NCBI RefSeq assembly: GCF_041224415.1
Contig: NZ_JBGFFE010000005.1
Location: forward strand, 62,001-126,000
DNA length: 64,000 bases
DNA from: Clostridium_B lapidicellarium
Lineage (GTDB): Bacteria; Bacillota; Clostridia; Clostridiales; Clostridiaceae
Direction of reading: 5' to 3'
Part shown: positions 44,102-53,073 of the stretch, one piece after another
Layout: each line of letters begins with the position of its first letter
Numbering within the stretch: the stretch's first letter is position 1
The notes under the pieces: model-generated
Told to the model about the DNA's origin: nothing
The model's database searches: none
The model's input: the letters and a program-made list of their open reading frames with translations, nothing else
Position numbers and translations under genes: made by a program

Positions 44102-45478
44102 TCAAAAGTTGTCTCTGATTTTCAGGTCCGCCTTCACGGCGTTGATCAGGGCTGCCTGTGTGTTGTTCTTATGCGAGAGGGCTTTCAGAATGCGACCATC
44201 AATGGTTCCCTTTGTGATGATGTGCTGAATCACCACAGTGCTTGCGGTTTGGCCCTGTCTCCAGAGACGGGCGTTTGTCTGCTGGTAGAGCTCCAGCGAC
44301 CATGTCAGCCCGAACCAGATGAGCGTTGAGCCGCCGCTTTGCAGGTTCAGCCCATGCCCGGCAGAAGCGGGATGCACGAGGGCCACGGGAAGTTCGCCGT
44401 TGTTCCATCTGCGGATGCTGTCGGAAGTATTAAGGCAGGAGGACGGGATGTGGAGTTTGTGCAGCCGCTCGGATATTCTGGCGAAGTCATGCTTGAACCA
44501 GTAGGCCACCAGCACAGGCTTCCCGTTTGCCGCTTCGATCAGGTCCTCCAGTGCGTCCAGCTTTCGGTCATGAATGTGAACAACGATTCCGGTGTCAGAG
44601 TAAACGGCACCGTTGGCCATCTGACACAGCTTTCCGGAGAGGGACGCGGCATTGGCGGCTGTGATGTCGCCGGCCGGAAGCTGCAGAACCAGATTCTTCT
44701 TTAGGCTGTCGTACCGTTTCTGTTCCTCATCGGACAGGCGGACTTCATATTCGCTGCTGATGAGCTTTGGCATTTTTAGGTGATCCGTCGACTTCATGGA
44801 AATCGTGATATCCGAAATTTCCCGGTAGATGGTGTCCTCCGCGCCCGGCAGCGGCTTATAGGAATAGATGATCTCACCATTTCGCTTATCCGGCATGAAG
44901 TAATTCGTGCGGTACTGGGTAATGAACCGTCCGAGGCGCTGGCCCATATCCAGAAGGCGGAACTCCGCCCAGAGATCCATAAGGCCATTTGATGAAGGGG
45001 TACCGGTGAGTCCTACGATACGTTTTACATTGGGCCTTACTTTCATCATGGAACGGAAGCGCTTTGACCGATGATTTTTGAAGGAAGAGAGCTCGTCAAG
45101 AATGACCATATCAAAGTCAAATGGGAATCCGGACTCGTCAATCAACCATCCGAGATTTTCACGGTTTATGATGGTGATATCGGCATTCTGCATTAGGGCG
45201 ATTCTGCGTTCCTTTACATTTCCTACTGCAACAGAATAGGTCAGTTCTTTGAGGTGCGACCATTTTCTGATTTCGGAAGGCCAGGTATCGCGGGCGACGC
45301 GGAGCGGTGCGACGACGAGAACCCGGTGAACTTCAAAACTGTCGAACAACAGGTCTTTGATGGCCGTCAGACTGATTACAGTTTTGCCAAGGCCCATATC
45401 GAGGAGAACTGCGGCGATAGGATGCGTTTCGATATAGTCTATAGCATATTTCTGATAATCATGTGGCTTGAAGTTCAT
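44102..45478 (-). CDS. SNF2-family DEAD-like helicase
   Basis: About 458 residues. Walker A DMGLGKTVIS near residue 32, DELSSF (DExx) near 125, GLTGTPSSNG near 155 and the C-terminal HPASAGHGLNLQSGG and RLWRQGQT motifs define a compact phage SNF2 ATPase, which translocates on DNA. It is a normal part of this replication module, next to VRR-NUC and primase. ATG 45478 follows AAGGATG and overlaps the end of the VRR-NUC gene by 20 bases. Confidence 0.88.
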   Translation of the reverse strand: MNFKPHDYQKYAIDYIETHPIAAVLLDMGLGKTVISLTAIKDLLFDSFEVHRVLVVAPLRVARDTWPSEIRKWSHLKELTYSVAVGNVKERRIALMQNADITIINRENLGWLIDESGFPFDFDMVILDELSSFKNHRSKRFRSMMKVRPNVKRIVGLTGTPSSNGLMDLWAEFRLLDMGQRLGRFITQYRTNYFMPDKRNGEIIYSYKPLPGAEDTIYREISDITISMKSTDHLKMPKLISSEYEVRLSDEEQKRYDSLKKNLVLQLPAGDITAANAASLSGKLCQMANGAVYSDTGIVVHIHDRKLDALEDLIEAANGKPVLVAYWFKHDFARISERLHKLHIPSSCLNTSDSIRRWNNGELPVALVHPASAGHGLNLQSGGSTLIWFGLTWSLELYQQTNARLWRQGQTASTVVIQHIITKGTIDGRILKALSHKNNTQAALINAVKADLKIRDNF

Positions 45479-45740
45479 CCAGCATCCTTCCAATCTGCTT
45501 TACGCTGTCGATCACATATACTTTAAAACCCAACGACCGAAGCAGCCGGTGCCTTGCCAACTGGAGCGGGCGCGGCTTCTTTCCGGGTGCCTTCAGTTCC
45601 GCAAAGGCGATAAGGCCGTCAGATAATAAGACGATGCGGTCTGGCATTCCCGCAAAACCTGGAGACACGAACTTCAGGGCGATGCCGCCTGCCTTTTTAA
45701 CTGCCAGCGTTAATTTGTTTTCAATATCTTTTTCTCGCAT
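45459..45740 (-). CDS. VRR-NUC domain nuclease
   Basis: 93 residues. The active site is the PD-(D/E)xK variant of VRR-NUC: GMPDRIVLL, then AFAELKAPG, with LQLARHRLLRSLGF after it. Related to Holliday-junction resolvases and FAN1-type nucleases; in phages it usually accompanies the SNF2 helicase, and the pair probably processes replication intermediates. The start ATG 45740 has AAGGAG upstream. Confidence 0.9.
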   Translation of the reverse strand: MREKDIENKLTLAVKKAGGIALKFVSPGFAGMPDRIVLLSDGLIAFAELKAPGKKPRPLQLARHRLLRSLGFKVYVIDSVKQIGRMLDELQAT

Positions 45741-45940
45741 TCCGTATACTCCTTCCAACATTCCTCGAACGTTTTCAGACATTTGTCACTGGCATTTCTA
45801 CAAATGAGATATTTTTTTACCTTGTCATGTCTGCCAGCTTTCGGAAAATAAAAACCATCATCCTTTATGTCACGTGCCAGATTGCCTTTCGGGGAATCGT
45901 CAGTTAAGAAATTGTGTTTCATCCAAGTGTAAAACTGCAT
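45710..45940 (-). CDS. YozE SAM-like small protein
   Basis: 76 residues beginning MQFYTWMKHNF, with GNLARDIKDDGFYFPK, the YozE/sterile-alpha-motif-like pattern. Small helical protein of unknown role. Its end overlaps the start of the VRR-NUC gene by 31 bases. Confidence 0.72.
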   Translation of the reverse strand: MQFYTWMKHNFLTDDSPKGNLARDIKDDGFYFPKAGRHDKVKKYLICRNASDKCLKTFEECWKEYTECEKKILKTN

Positions 45941-45980
45941 ATCTACAAACCCTTTCTAAACGTTGATTTTTCGGACTTTT

Positions 45981-46073
45981 ACAAGGTGTATCAAGGTAGC
46001 TGCACGAACTTTTTCTTATATGATTTTTTATGGCCTATAGAAAAGTCTGTGTAGAGAGGTTGATACACCTTGT
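45981..46073. repeat. 14-bp perfect inverted repeat beside the primase gene
   Basis: ACAAGGTGTATCAA (45981-45994) and TTGATACACCTTGT (46060-46073) are perfect inverted copies with 65 nt between them, partly AT-rich. The pair fills the only sizeable gap in the replication operon, between primase and YozE genes. It may be a replication origin, an operator pair or a transcript hairpin. Confidence 0.7.
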
Positions 46074-46085
46074 CATCGGTGCCAT

Positions 46086-48359
46086 TCATTTCAGAAAATC
46101 CTCCTCGGCGCCGGTATCCTCACGAATGCGAAGACCCTTAAAATAGCGTTTTCGATTCAGCGTCAGCCGTTCAAATCCAGCCTTCTCCAGAGCAAAATAG
46201 AAATCCGCAGTGCTGCGAACATATTCGTTACAGTCGAGAGAATAGTTCCGGTACGCTTGGTACAGGGCCGCGGAGCTTTCCTTAAATGAAGGGCCGGCTT
46301 CACATTTATATTCAAGAAAATGCCCGAACCAGTCATTCTGACTGCGGTATTCATTGATGGCTTTCGCCACACAGTCGGGAACTGGAATCTGGTAGTCGAG
46401 TGCGATTACTTTCTTTGCACCTTCAATGATCCAAGCCAGAATGCTTTCACCAGCGTTTTCATACAAATACTCGCCATAATTCTTGATGTCGGTATTGCCT
46501 TCAATCTTGGCACCAAACGGAATGACAATAAGCCTGCGCCAGATACCATCATCCGATGCTGAGACACGCGGCAGATGGTTGGTATAGAGTACGAGAGTAT
46601 GGCAGGGCTTGAAAGAGAACGGGTCTTTGTATTTCTTTTCTGCAAATACGTCATCCGTAGAGCAGAGCTGTTTGATTGTTGAGTCATTGAGTCTCGCGCC
46701 TTCCTGCATTTCTGCAGCGATGAGAAGCCGCTTTCCTTTGACCTCAGCCATTTCCGGCTTGATGTTCCTGCGGCATCCGACGGTCAGGGTATCGGCGGAG
46801 ATATTTCCGCTGTAAAGGCCGAGCACACGGGACACCGAATTCCAGAAGGTTGACTTCCCGTTCCGTCCGTCACCATAGGCAATAATCAGTGCTTCCACAT
46901 AGACTTTTCCGATAGCGGCAAGGCCGCAGATCATCTGGACGTAATTGATAAGCTGCTGATTCTTCTGAAAAATGAGGTCAAGGCAGTCCAGCCAGAGCTT
47001 TTCGCCTTTCGAACTGGGCGAGACGGACGTAATTTTTGTGATAAAGTCATCCGCTGAATGTTCCCGCGCACCGGCCATGCCTTTTCTGAGGTCATAAGTT
47101 GCTTCCGGCGTGCAGAGCAGAAAGCAGTCCGCGTCCAAATCCCGCGGCGAGATTTCCAGCATCGGGTGCGATTCTTTCAGTGTTGACGTGATATTCTTGG
47201 AATCCCGGCGGCGGATTGCAAAATCCCGATAGGCTTTAGCAGTGAGAAAGTCCTGATAAGCCTGCATCTGTTCGTCATTCATTAACTGTACGGCTTTTGC
47301 TTTTGATGTATTGTCGAGGATATCCTGGGCACCGGTGTCCTTCAGCTTTTTCAAGGTTTCCATCATGTCTTTTTCTGATTCCTTCATCTGCCTTCGGGTA
47401 AGTTCGTGCGCGACTGCCTGAGCGCCTGGCTCTGTTTCCTGCCAGTAGTGGCCGCTGTAACGGATGAAGTGAGTGGACGGAGAGTAGCGGAGCTCGTTTG
47501 AAAAGTACTTTGCGAGCACTTCGGCCTGACCGACGTCGGAGAAATCATCCGGCTTATAGCTGTTTTCATCGTTATAAACTTCCGGAGAAACGTAGCCATC
47601 CTCCTTGCTAATCTTGGAATAAAAGCGCTGGGCGCTGTGCCAGATTGTGTTAAGCTCACCGGCTTCAAGTGGTGGATTGCACTTTGCAGCTTCTTCAAGA
47701 AAGCTCCGGTAAGCAGTGTCTGTATCGCCGTATTTTTTGATGACGATACCGGCAAAGCGGGACATCGTCGCGTTGCGGCTGCCTTCTGGGATAACAGAAT
47801 CATTTTCATAGCCGCCGGACAGATTCTTGTCAAAATCCTCACCGTTCAGGAATTCTGTAAGATTCATGCGGCCGGGATAGAGCTCGACATTGGAATCCGC
47901 TGTACCAAAGAAAAAGCGCGCTGCATCCAGAGCTTTTGTATCAAAATACGGAAAGATGGAATTGACCAGTTTCTTCATATCGCTGTAGAGTGAGGCATCG
48001 GTCACGCGGTCAATCGGGAAAAGCACATGGAATTTCGGCCTCGCGGGTTTTCCGTTTTTCTCACGTTTATGGAAACGGCTGTAATGAACGGCAAAACTGA
48101 CTCCCGGAAAGGCGTCCATGACATTCTTTGGGGTAACCCAGTCTTTCGGATTCTCCGAGTGGTCATTGTCGCAGTCTACCGGAAGGCAGTCAGCGGAGAT
48201 AAAGTTGTCGCCATTCCTGTAGTGGTTTTTATATTCTGCACAGACATAGTCATGGCAGACGGCAGCTTTTAGATTGTCTGCATCCATGATGACAGTCTTA
48301 TGCGGATAGGAGCAGTTACTCGGATTTCCAATTACATCTGAACTGTAGAGGGTAAACAT
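46086..48359 (-). CDS. P4/D5-type phage primase-helicase
   Basis: 757 residues. The N-terminal part resembles an archaeo-eukaryotic primase core (LPVDCDNDHSE, RPKFHVLFP). The middle has the D5_N-like region, and the C-terminal SF3-type ATPase carries GDGRNGKSTFW near residue 500 and TLVLYTNHLPRV. This is the DNA-dependent primase and helicase of P4-like replication, working with the family A polymerase encoded upstream. Its ATG overlaps the stop of the previous small gene. Confidence 0.88.
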   Translation of the reverse strand: MFTLYSSDVIGNPSNCSYPHKTVIMDADNLKAAVCHDYVCAEYKNHYRNGDNFISADCLPVDCDNDHSENPKDWVTPKNVMDAFPGVSFAVHYSRFHKREKNGKPARPKFHVLFPIDRVTDASLYSDMKKLVNSIFPYFDTKALDAARFFFGTADSNVELYPGRMNLTEFLNGEDFDKNLSGGYENDSVIPEGSRNATMSRFAGIVIKKYGDTDTAYRSFLEEAAKCNPPLEAGELNTIWHSAQRFYSKISKEDGYVSPEVYNDENSYKPDDFSDVGQAEVLAKYFSNELRYSPSTHFIRYSGHYWQETEPGAQAVAHELTRRQMKESEKDMMETLKKLKDTGAQDILDNTSKAKAVQLMNDEQMQAYQDFLTAKAYRDFAIRRRDSKNITSTLKESHPMLEISPRDLDADCFLLCTPEATYDLRKGMAGAREHSADDFITKITSVSPSSKGEKLWLDCLDLIFQKNQQLINYVQMICGLAAIGKVYVEALIIAYGDGRNGKSTFWNSVSRVLGLYSGNISADTLTVGCRRNIKPEMAEVKGKRLLIAAEMQEGARLNDSTIKQLCSTDDVFAEKKYKDPFSFKPCHTLVLYTNHLPRVSASDDGIWRRLIVIPFGAKIEGNTDIKNYGEYLYENAGESILAWIIEGAKKVIALDYQIPVPDCVAKAINEYRSQNDWFGHFLEYKCEAGPSFKESSAALYQAYRNYSLDCNEYVRSTADFYFALEKAGFERLTLNRKRYFKGLRIREDTGAEEDFLK

Positions 48360-48688
48360 CAGTCGTACACCTCCTCCGATTCCTGCTCCAGTACCTTTGT
48401 AATGAACTTTAGGGCACGAATCATGGTTTCAAGTTCGCAGTCGCCGCAGAGCGTAACTTCAAGTCCGCTGCAGCCGAACTGATTCACGTAGGAATTGACC
48501 GTCATGTCCGTGCCGCCTGCGTCTTCAATCCTAAAATAGGTGCGTCCGCCGTGGCCGGTATCGCCGCCCTTGTATCCTGTGGTACCGGCTTCCACTTCGA
48601 GAATATTGCAGCTTATGACGTTGCGGCTATAGGTTGTAATCTCAGTACTGTCCTCGAGTGTTCTTCTTTTTTCTTTCACTTCATACAT
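48359..48688 (-). CDS. Phage protein of unknown function
   Basis: About 109 residues, beginning MYEVKEKRRTLEDSTE and including CGDCELETMIRALKFITKVL near the C-terminus. It is predicted to be mostly beta with a C-terminal helix. I do not recognise a characterised family. The start ATG 48688 has GAGG nine bases upstream; a longer frame opening at GTG 48724 runs close to copy B of the leader motif and is less likely. Confidence 0.65.
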   Translation of the reverse strand: MYEVKEKRRTLEDSTEITTYSRNVISCNILEVEAGTTGYKGGDTGHGGRTYFRIEDAGGTDMTVNSYVNQFGCSGLEVTLCGDCELETMIRALKFITKVLEQESEEVYD

Positions 48689-48731
48689 CGCGTTAAACCT
48701 CATTTCTGGGTAGACTAAGGGCACCCATCCC

Positions 48732-48766
48732 TACTTTTCACTGGAGATGAACGCCTGATTTGAGCG
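48732..48766 (-). repeat. Dispersed leader motif, copy B
   Basis: Minus strand CGCTCAAATCAGG, then ATCTCCAGTGAAAAGTAGG. It is located between the antirepressor stop codon and the next gene. It is the only copy without an obvious terminator directly before it. Confidence 0.75.
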
Positions 48767-48774
48767 GATGATTT

Positions 48775-49563
48775 TTAATTCCCTTGTTCGATGAGTGGAA
48801 GATTCCCGTCAGCTTTCATAAGGTCGTAAATAAAGAGACGCCCGGACTGGGTCCAATAAGTATGAACGGCAGTATGCGCTTCTCCATCCGAACCGGAATA
48901 GGTAGTGGTTTTGGTAGACGTGTATCCTCTGTCGGCATATTTCTGATAAAGGAGCCAGATTCCACTTGGCTGTTTGAATTGAATTTTCTTGTCGTGCAGC
49001 CACTTGTTCATATGTTTGGCGCTCCAACCATAGTCTTTGGCGATAATCGAAATGGCCACGAGATCCTTGCAGTTCAAAACGACATCGTAATAGCTGACTT
49101 TTGGTTTCATTTCGGCAATCTGCTGTGTCTGCACGGCAACCGTGTTTTCAAGAGACTTACATTTTTCACGTTCAGCTTTGAGTTCCTGCAGCGCAGCAAT
49201 GGCAAGATCAGGATCAGCCAGAATGTCATCAATCGCATAGAGACCATGTTTACGGATTGAAGGCAGTACTTCAGATGTTACCCACTTTTTGAAGCGCTTT
49301 GCTGAAGGAAGTTTGCTGAAGAGAATCAGAGAATACAGACCAGATTCATTAATTACGGCCATCTGCTGTTTTCCACCAAGGGTGTCACATTTCGTTACTC
49401 CCTTGTCGTCATCATCCACATGGTCAATCAGTGCTTTACGAGGATTGCTGTAGCCGAGAATATCGGCCACATCCTTACCAACAAACCATGGTTCGTTGGC
49501 AATCGTGATTGTCCGGATAGATCCGAACTCCGCGTTTGTAAATGTTGTTATTTCGTTTGACAT
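48775..49563 (-). CDS. Phage antirepressor (Bro-N and KilA-C domains)
   Basis: 262 residues. The Bro-N domain (about 8-110) has PWFVGKDVADILGYSNPRKA and the ESGLYSLILFSKLPSAKRFKKWVTSEVLPSIRKHG core. A C-terminal KilA-C-like domain follows (about 145-255). Such antirepressors bind and inactivate phage repressors during induction. No CI-like repressor gene is seen in the window, which is odd for an inducible prophage. Confidence 0.88.
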   Translation of the reverse strand: MSNEITTFTNAEFGSIRTITIANEPWFVGKDVADILGYSNPRKALIDHVDDDDKGVTKCDTLGGKQQMAVINESGLYSLILFSKLPSAKRFKKWVTSEVLPSIRKHGLYAIDDILADPDLAIAALQELKAEREKCKSLENTVAVQTQQIAEMKPKVSYYDVVLNCKDLVAISIIAKDYGWSAKHMNKWLHDKKIQFKQPSGIWLLYQKYADRGYTSTKTTTYSGSDGEAHTAVHTYWTQSGRLFIYDLMKADGNLPLIEQGN

Positions 49564-49613
49564 ATGATTGTCCTTTCCGGGCGGGCAGAAAAATTTTTAT
49601 ATGACGCTCACCC

Positions 49614-49651
49614 TTTCACTTTCCACTGGAGAAAGGCAGTCGTTTTGAGCG
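49614..49651 (-). repeat. Dispersed leader motif, copy C
   Basis: Minus strand CGCTCAAAACGACTG, then TTCTCCAGTGGAAAGTGAAAGG. It begins immediately after the T run of the polymerase terminator and ends about 50 bases before the antirepressor start. Confidence 0.75.
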
Positions 49652-49682
49652 AAAAAATCACCTCCGCTTTTTCACGGAGGTG
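49652..49682 (-). terminator. Terminator of the DNA polymerase gene
   Basis: A perfect 8-bp stem, CACCTCCG (49659-49666) with CGGAGGTG (49675-49682), 8-nt loop, followed on the minus strand by ATTTTTT. Confidence 0.9.
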
Positions 49683-49704
49683 AGAACTGTCTATTGACGT
49701 TGTT

Positions 49705-51702
49705 TCAATCCTTCTTATAGAAAGGTGTAGTATAACCGTCTGCTCGAAGGATAAGTCCCGGCGTCCACGGAGGAGTCCGACCCATCTGTTCACAGATCGC
49801 GTCAAGAGAAACCGACGGGTCTGCTTCAATAATCAGTTCATCGTGGACATGCATGACAATCCGGCAGCAGCGTAGCGTTTTCATGGCGTAGCACAGAATG
49901 TCACGGGAAGTGGCCTGCACGATGTTTTCTACGAATTTCGGCCCATAGGAGTCGAGGCATTCCCATTTTTTAGAAGCGCCGATGCCTTCATAGGTGACGC
50001 ACTCGCCGCCGAACCGGTTGATTCCGATCTTCGGCTTCACATATGCGAGTTTCCTGCCGGAGGGCAGCCTGATGAACAGCATTCCGGAGCGGCACTCGAA
50101 CGACAGACCGTAAATGGTAGAAGGGGTATGGTATCGGACGGCGTTCATGACAGCCCGATCCACGTCCCACCAGAACTGAACAATATGAGGATTGGTCTGC
50201 CGCCATGCGTCGACCAATGGAGGAAGCTCGTCCTCAGAAAGCCCCATCTCAAGAGCGCCCATCGCCTTAAGCGCTCCGACCGATCCGCCGTAGCCGAGCG
50301 CGAGCTCCGCAATTTTACCTTTTTGCCGCAGGTGTCCGTTCACGCCGTGTTTCACAACCGGTACATGGAACATCTGGCTGGCCGATGCGCAGTAGATGTC
50401 ACCGCCATTCTCGAATACCTTCTGTCTCCATTTCTCACCGGCGTACCATGCGATTACCCTCGCTTCGATGGCAGAAAAGTCGGCGACGTAAAAAAGCATG
50501 CCGTCTTTCGGAATGAACGCTGTCCGGATGAGCTGGGAAAGCGTGTCCGGCACATCCTCGTAGAGCATTTTGACGGCTTCAAAGTTTCCGGATTTCACAA
50601 GAGCGCGGGCTTCGGCCAGATCGGGGAGATGATTCTGCGGGAGGTTTTGCATCTGAATAAGCCTGCCTGACCAGCGACCCGTGCGATTCGCGCCGTAAAA
50701 GGCGAACATCCCGCGGGCTCTTCCGTCATCACAGACGGCCCGCTGCATGGTCTGATATTTTTTGACGGAGGATTTGGCAAGCTGCTGGCGGAGTTCCAGG
50801 ACGGTGCAGAGCTTCGGCGGAGCAGTTTTCAAGAGCTCCGCGACGGCCTTTTTGCCGAGGCTGTCAGTTTCAAGGCCGTTATCCGAAAGCCACTGCTTCA
50901 TCTGCTGCACGCTGTTCGGATTATCGAGGGAAGTGATCTCCTTCATGGCCGCGGTGAGTTCTGACCGTGACCTGGAATCCATCTCGATGGCCTTTTCCAC
51001 AAGATCCATGTCCAGCCGGACGCCGCGATCATTGATTTCCTGATCGATGTGGTATTCATCCCAAACGAAGTCTGGTACCGGGAACTTTGACAGACGCTTC
51101 TTGATGCCCATTTCCGTTTCAACGTCCCGGATGTTATATTGCTTGAAGGTTTCCCATTTATCCGGAGCGTGACAGGGTAGGTTTCTGGTTCTTCCGCCGT
51201 TCGATTTTGTCGGAGCGCAGGGAACGCAGAAGTATTTGATGTGGTCCTTGCCCTCTGTGAGCTTTTGCTTTTCAAGGCCGAGGACAGCGCCCACGCCTTC
51301 CAGAGAATGCGGAAGTCCCATCGTTGACGCCCAGACCATTGAGCAGCGCCAGCTTTCAGGATTGAGAAGACGGGCGCGTTCCATGGACAGAGGATGATCG
51401 TCATGAAATGGGTCGAGACTGATTTCCATGTCACGCAGATACCGGGAAAGACATATCCGTTCGAAGTTCGCGTTGTACGCCCATTTGACGACTTCGTCAC
51501 TAACAAGTGCGTCGATGATCTCCTGTGGAATCGTTTCTCCCTGAGCAAGATCAATCGTTCTGACCTCTCCGCTGTCAATGGAATATCCAAAGAGCAGGAT
51601 CTCGAAGTCAGGAGAAGATGCGTACTTGTACACGCCACATTTGCTAAGGTCGATGCTGGAAAATGTCTCCAGATCCAATGACAAACTGTTCACTTTAGCC
51701 AT
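49705..51702 (-). CDS. Phage family A DNA polymerase
   Basis: 665 residues. The N-terminal 3'-5' exonuclease domain has the DxE motif SLDLETFS (about 8-15). The polymerase domain has motif A ADFSAIEARV near residue 405 and motif C MHVHDELIIE near 620. This is the replicative polymerase of the module and, with DUF2815, DUF2800, SNF2, VRR-NUC and the D5-type primase, forms a set conserved in many clostridial prophages. A homing endonuclease gene overlaps its start by 13 bases. Confidence 0.93.
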   Translation of the reverse strand: MAKVNSLSLDLETFSSIDLSKCGVYKYASSPDFEILLFGYSIDSGEVRTIDLAQGETIPQEIIDALVSDEVVKWAYNANFERICLSRYLRDMEISLDPFHDDHPLSMERARLLNPESWRCSMVWASTMGLPHSLEGVGAVLGLEKQKLTEGKDHIKYFCVPCAPTKSNGGRTRNLPCHAPDKWETFKQYNIRDVETEMGIKKRLSKFPVPDFVWDEYHIDQEINDRGVRLDMDLVEKAIEMDSRSRSELTAAMKEITSLDNPNSVQQMKQWLSDNGLETDSLGKKAVAELLKTAPPKLCTVLELRQQLAKSSVKKYQTMQRAVCDDGRARGMFAFYGANRTGRWSGRLIQMQNLPQNHLPDLAEARALVKSGNFEAVKMLYEDVPDTLSQLIRTAFIPKDGMLFYVADFSAIEARVIAWYAGEKWRQKVFENGGDIYCASASQMFHVPVVKHGVNGHLRQKGKIAELALGYGGSVGALKAMGALEMGLSEDELPPLVDAWRQTNPHIVQFWWDVDRAVMNAVRYHTPSTIYGLSFECRSGMLFIRLPSGRKLAYVKPKIGINRFGGECVTYEGIGASKKWECLDSYGPKFVENIVQATSRDILCYAMKTLRCCRIVMHVHDELIIEADPSVSLDAICEQMGRTPPWTPGLILRADGYTTPFYKKD

Positions 51703-52226
51703 GCAAAATTCCTCCCCGTTTTTATTGCACTGATGATCGATGGCGTTACGTCGTACATTGCTGCGAGCTCAACTTCTTTGATTCCACAGTAGAATCCGAA
51801 TCGAATTGATTGAACATCGTCGATCGACAGCTTTCTCCATTTGCCACCTTGGCGGTACACATCAAGAATGTTTTCAGAGCGAGTTCCGTAGTGTAAATTT
51901 TTCAGCCTGTTATCTGTTGGATCCCCGTTTCTATGCAGCACTTCCATGCCTTCTGGCGGAGGTCCTACAAAGGTGAGTATGACAAGCTGATGAACAGGTT
52001 TTCCCGCAGTCCCATGACCGAGAACAACCGATAGGTGTCCTGTCTTGCAGAACCTACCAGGTCTGAGAATTCTTCCTTTCACAGTTCGGTAGAATGGTTT
52101 GCCTGTATAATGACATTTGCCGAGAACTTGTCTATCAAGACTACGGATTCTGCCCTCTGTACTGGCTTGATATCGACCTTCATATCCAGGTATGTCTTTC
52201 CATATTTCTTTTTTCAATATGTTCAC
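51690..52226 (-). CDS. NUMOD4/HNH homing endonuclease
   Basis: 178 residues. The N-terminal NUMOD4 motif (WKDIPGYEGRYQASTEGRIRS) is followed by an HNH core (HQLVILTFVG, LHRNGDPTDNRLKNLHYGT) and a C-terminal HTH-like segment (DVTPSIISAIKTGR). It is a free-standing homing endonuclease lodged between DUF2815 and polymerase genes, a selfish gene rather than a phage function. Confidence 0.9.
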   Translation of the reverse strand: MNILKKEIWKDIPGYEGRYQASTEGRIRSLDRQVLGKCHYTGKPFYRTVKGRILRPGRFCKTGHLSVVLGHGTAGKPVHQLVILTFVGPPPEGMEVLHRNGDPTDNRLKNLHYGTRSENILDVYRQGGKWRKLSIDDVQSIRFGFYCGIKEVELAAMYDVTPSIISAIKTGRNFAWLK

Positions 52227-52276
52227 CTCTATTCAAAACAAGCGGTGGAGATTGCTCCCCGCCGCCTGCCATATGC

Positions 52277-52495
52277 TTACTTCAGGTTAAGTTCCTTCAT
52301 TCGTGCCTCGTGATATTCCTTGTCACGCTGTGCTTTTTCGAGTTCGAGTTTTTTCTTCTCGGACTCCCACTTTGCATTTTCCTTGTCGCGCCTGCGGTCA
52401 TCGACCGTATCGATGAGCGAGCGGACAATCCAGAAAACAGCGAGAAGGATATACAGAGCCAGGGTCAGAGCGCAGAGAGTATATGTCCAGGTCAT
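52277..52495 (-). CDS. Small membrane-anchored coiled-coil protein
   Basis: 72 residues: one N-terminal membrane span (about 5-28) followed by a highly charged helix (about 32-68) with heptad-like Lys/Glu pattern, facing the cytoplasm. I do not recognise a family. It lies between DUF2815 and the homing endonuclease in the early operon. Confidence 0.6.
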   Translation of the reverse strand: MTWTYTLCALTLALYILLAVFWIVRSLIDTVDDRRRDKENAKWESEKKKLELEKAQRDKEYHEARMKELNLK

Positions 52496-52506
52496 AGCAG
52501 CCTCCT

Positions 52507-53073
52507 TCAGTTCAGGAAATCCTCATCATCGTCAGCCGCAAAATCTTCCTCAGCGCTTGCCTTGCCGCCGAGCGGTTCTCCGTCGCGGATTTTCTGTAAG
52601 TTGTTGAGACCGCAGGCAATTCCCTTGTTACCGGAAGAGTTGAAAGCGTAAAAGGTGATGCTGGCTCTGCCGTAGACACCGCTGTAAACCTCAGAACGGG
52701 TCAGAATTGGATTCACATCTGCATCCACGATGCCGGGAGCAGACGCAGCGTTTGCGTTGACGAAGTACGCATGTGCGTAGGCCGGGTCATCCGGGCGTTC
52801 CGTGTCGCCGTCACGAAGAGGGCTCTTGATTGCGGAAAGCGCTGGTACAGTCTTACCGCTGCCTTTGAGCTTTGCTTCGCCTTCCTTGTAGGCGGCTTCG
52901 ATGGCGGTCTTGATTTTAGCGAGTGTCCTGGCATCGGACTTCGGAATGATGAGCGAAACACTGTACTTTGGGGTACCACCATTGATGGATTTCGGATCCC
53001 ACACGTTGGCATAACTCCAGCGTGTATCCGGGCCGGTGATGACTTTCATCGGGTTCTGCATCTTCTTACTCAT
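52507..53073 (-). CDS. DUF2815 phage protein (ssDNA-binding-like)
   Basis: 188 residues. NPMKVITGPDTRWSYANVWDP, then KYSVSLIIPKSD, and an acidic C-terminus ending in DDEDFLN are typical of DUF2815, proposed to be a phage single-stranded DNA-binding protein; the acidic tail fits such a role. The gene is coupled to DUF2800 by a four-base overlap. Confidence 0.88.
   Translation of the reverse strand: MSKKMQNPMKVITGPDTRWSYANVWDPKSINGGTPKYSVSLIIPKSDARTLAKIKTAIEAAYKEGEAKLKGSGKTVPALSAIKSPLRDGDTERPDDPAYAHAYFVNANAASAPGIVDADVNPILTRSEVYSGVYGRASITFYAFNSSGNKGIACGLNNLQKIRDGEPLGGKASAEEDFAADDDEDFLN

Noticed and set aside
49608..49829. 73-codon minus-strand frame over the polymerase end
   Set aside because: It runs through the polymerase terminator and leader motif C, and is a shadow of the polymerase C-terminus.
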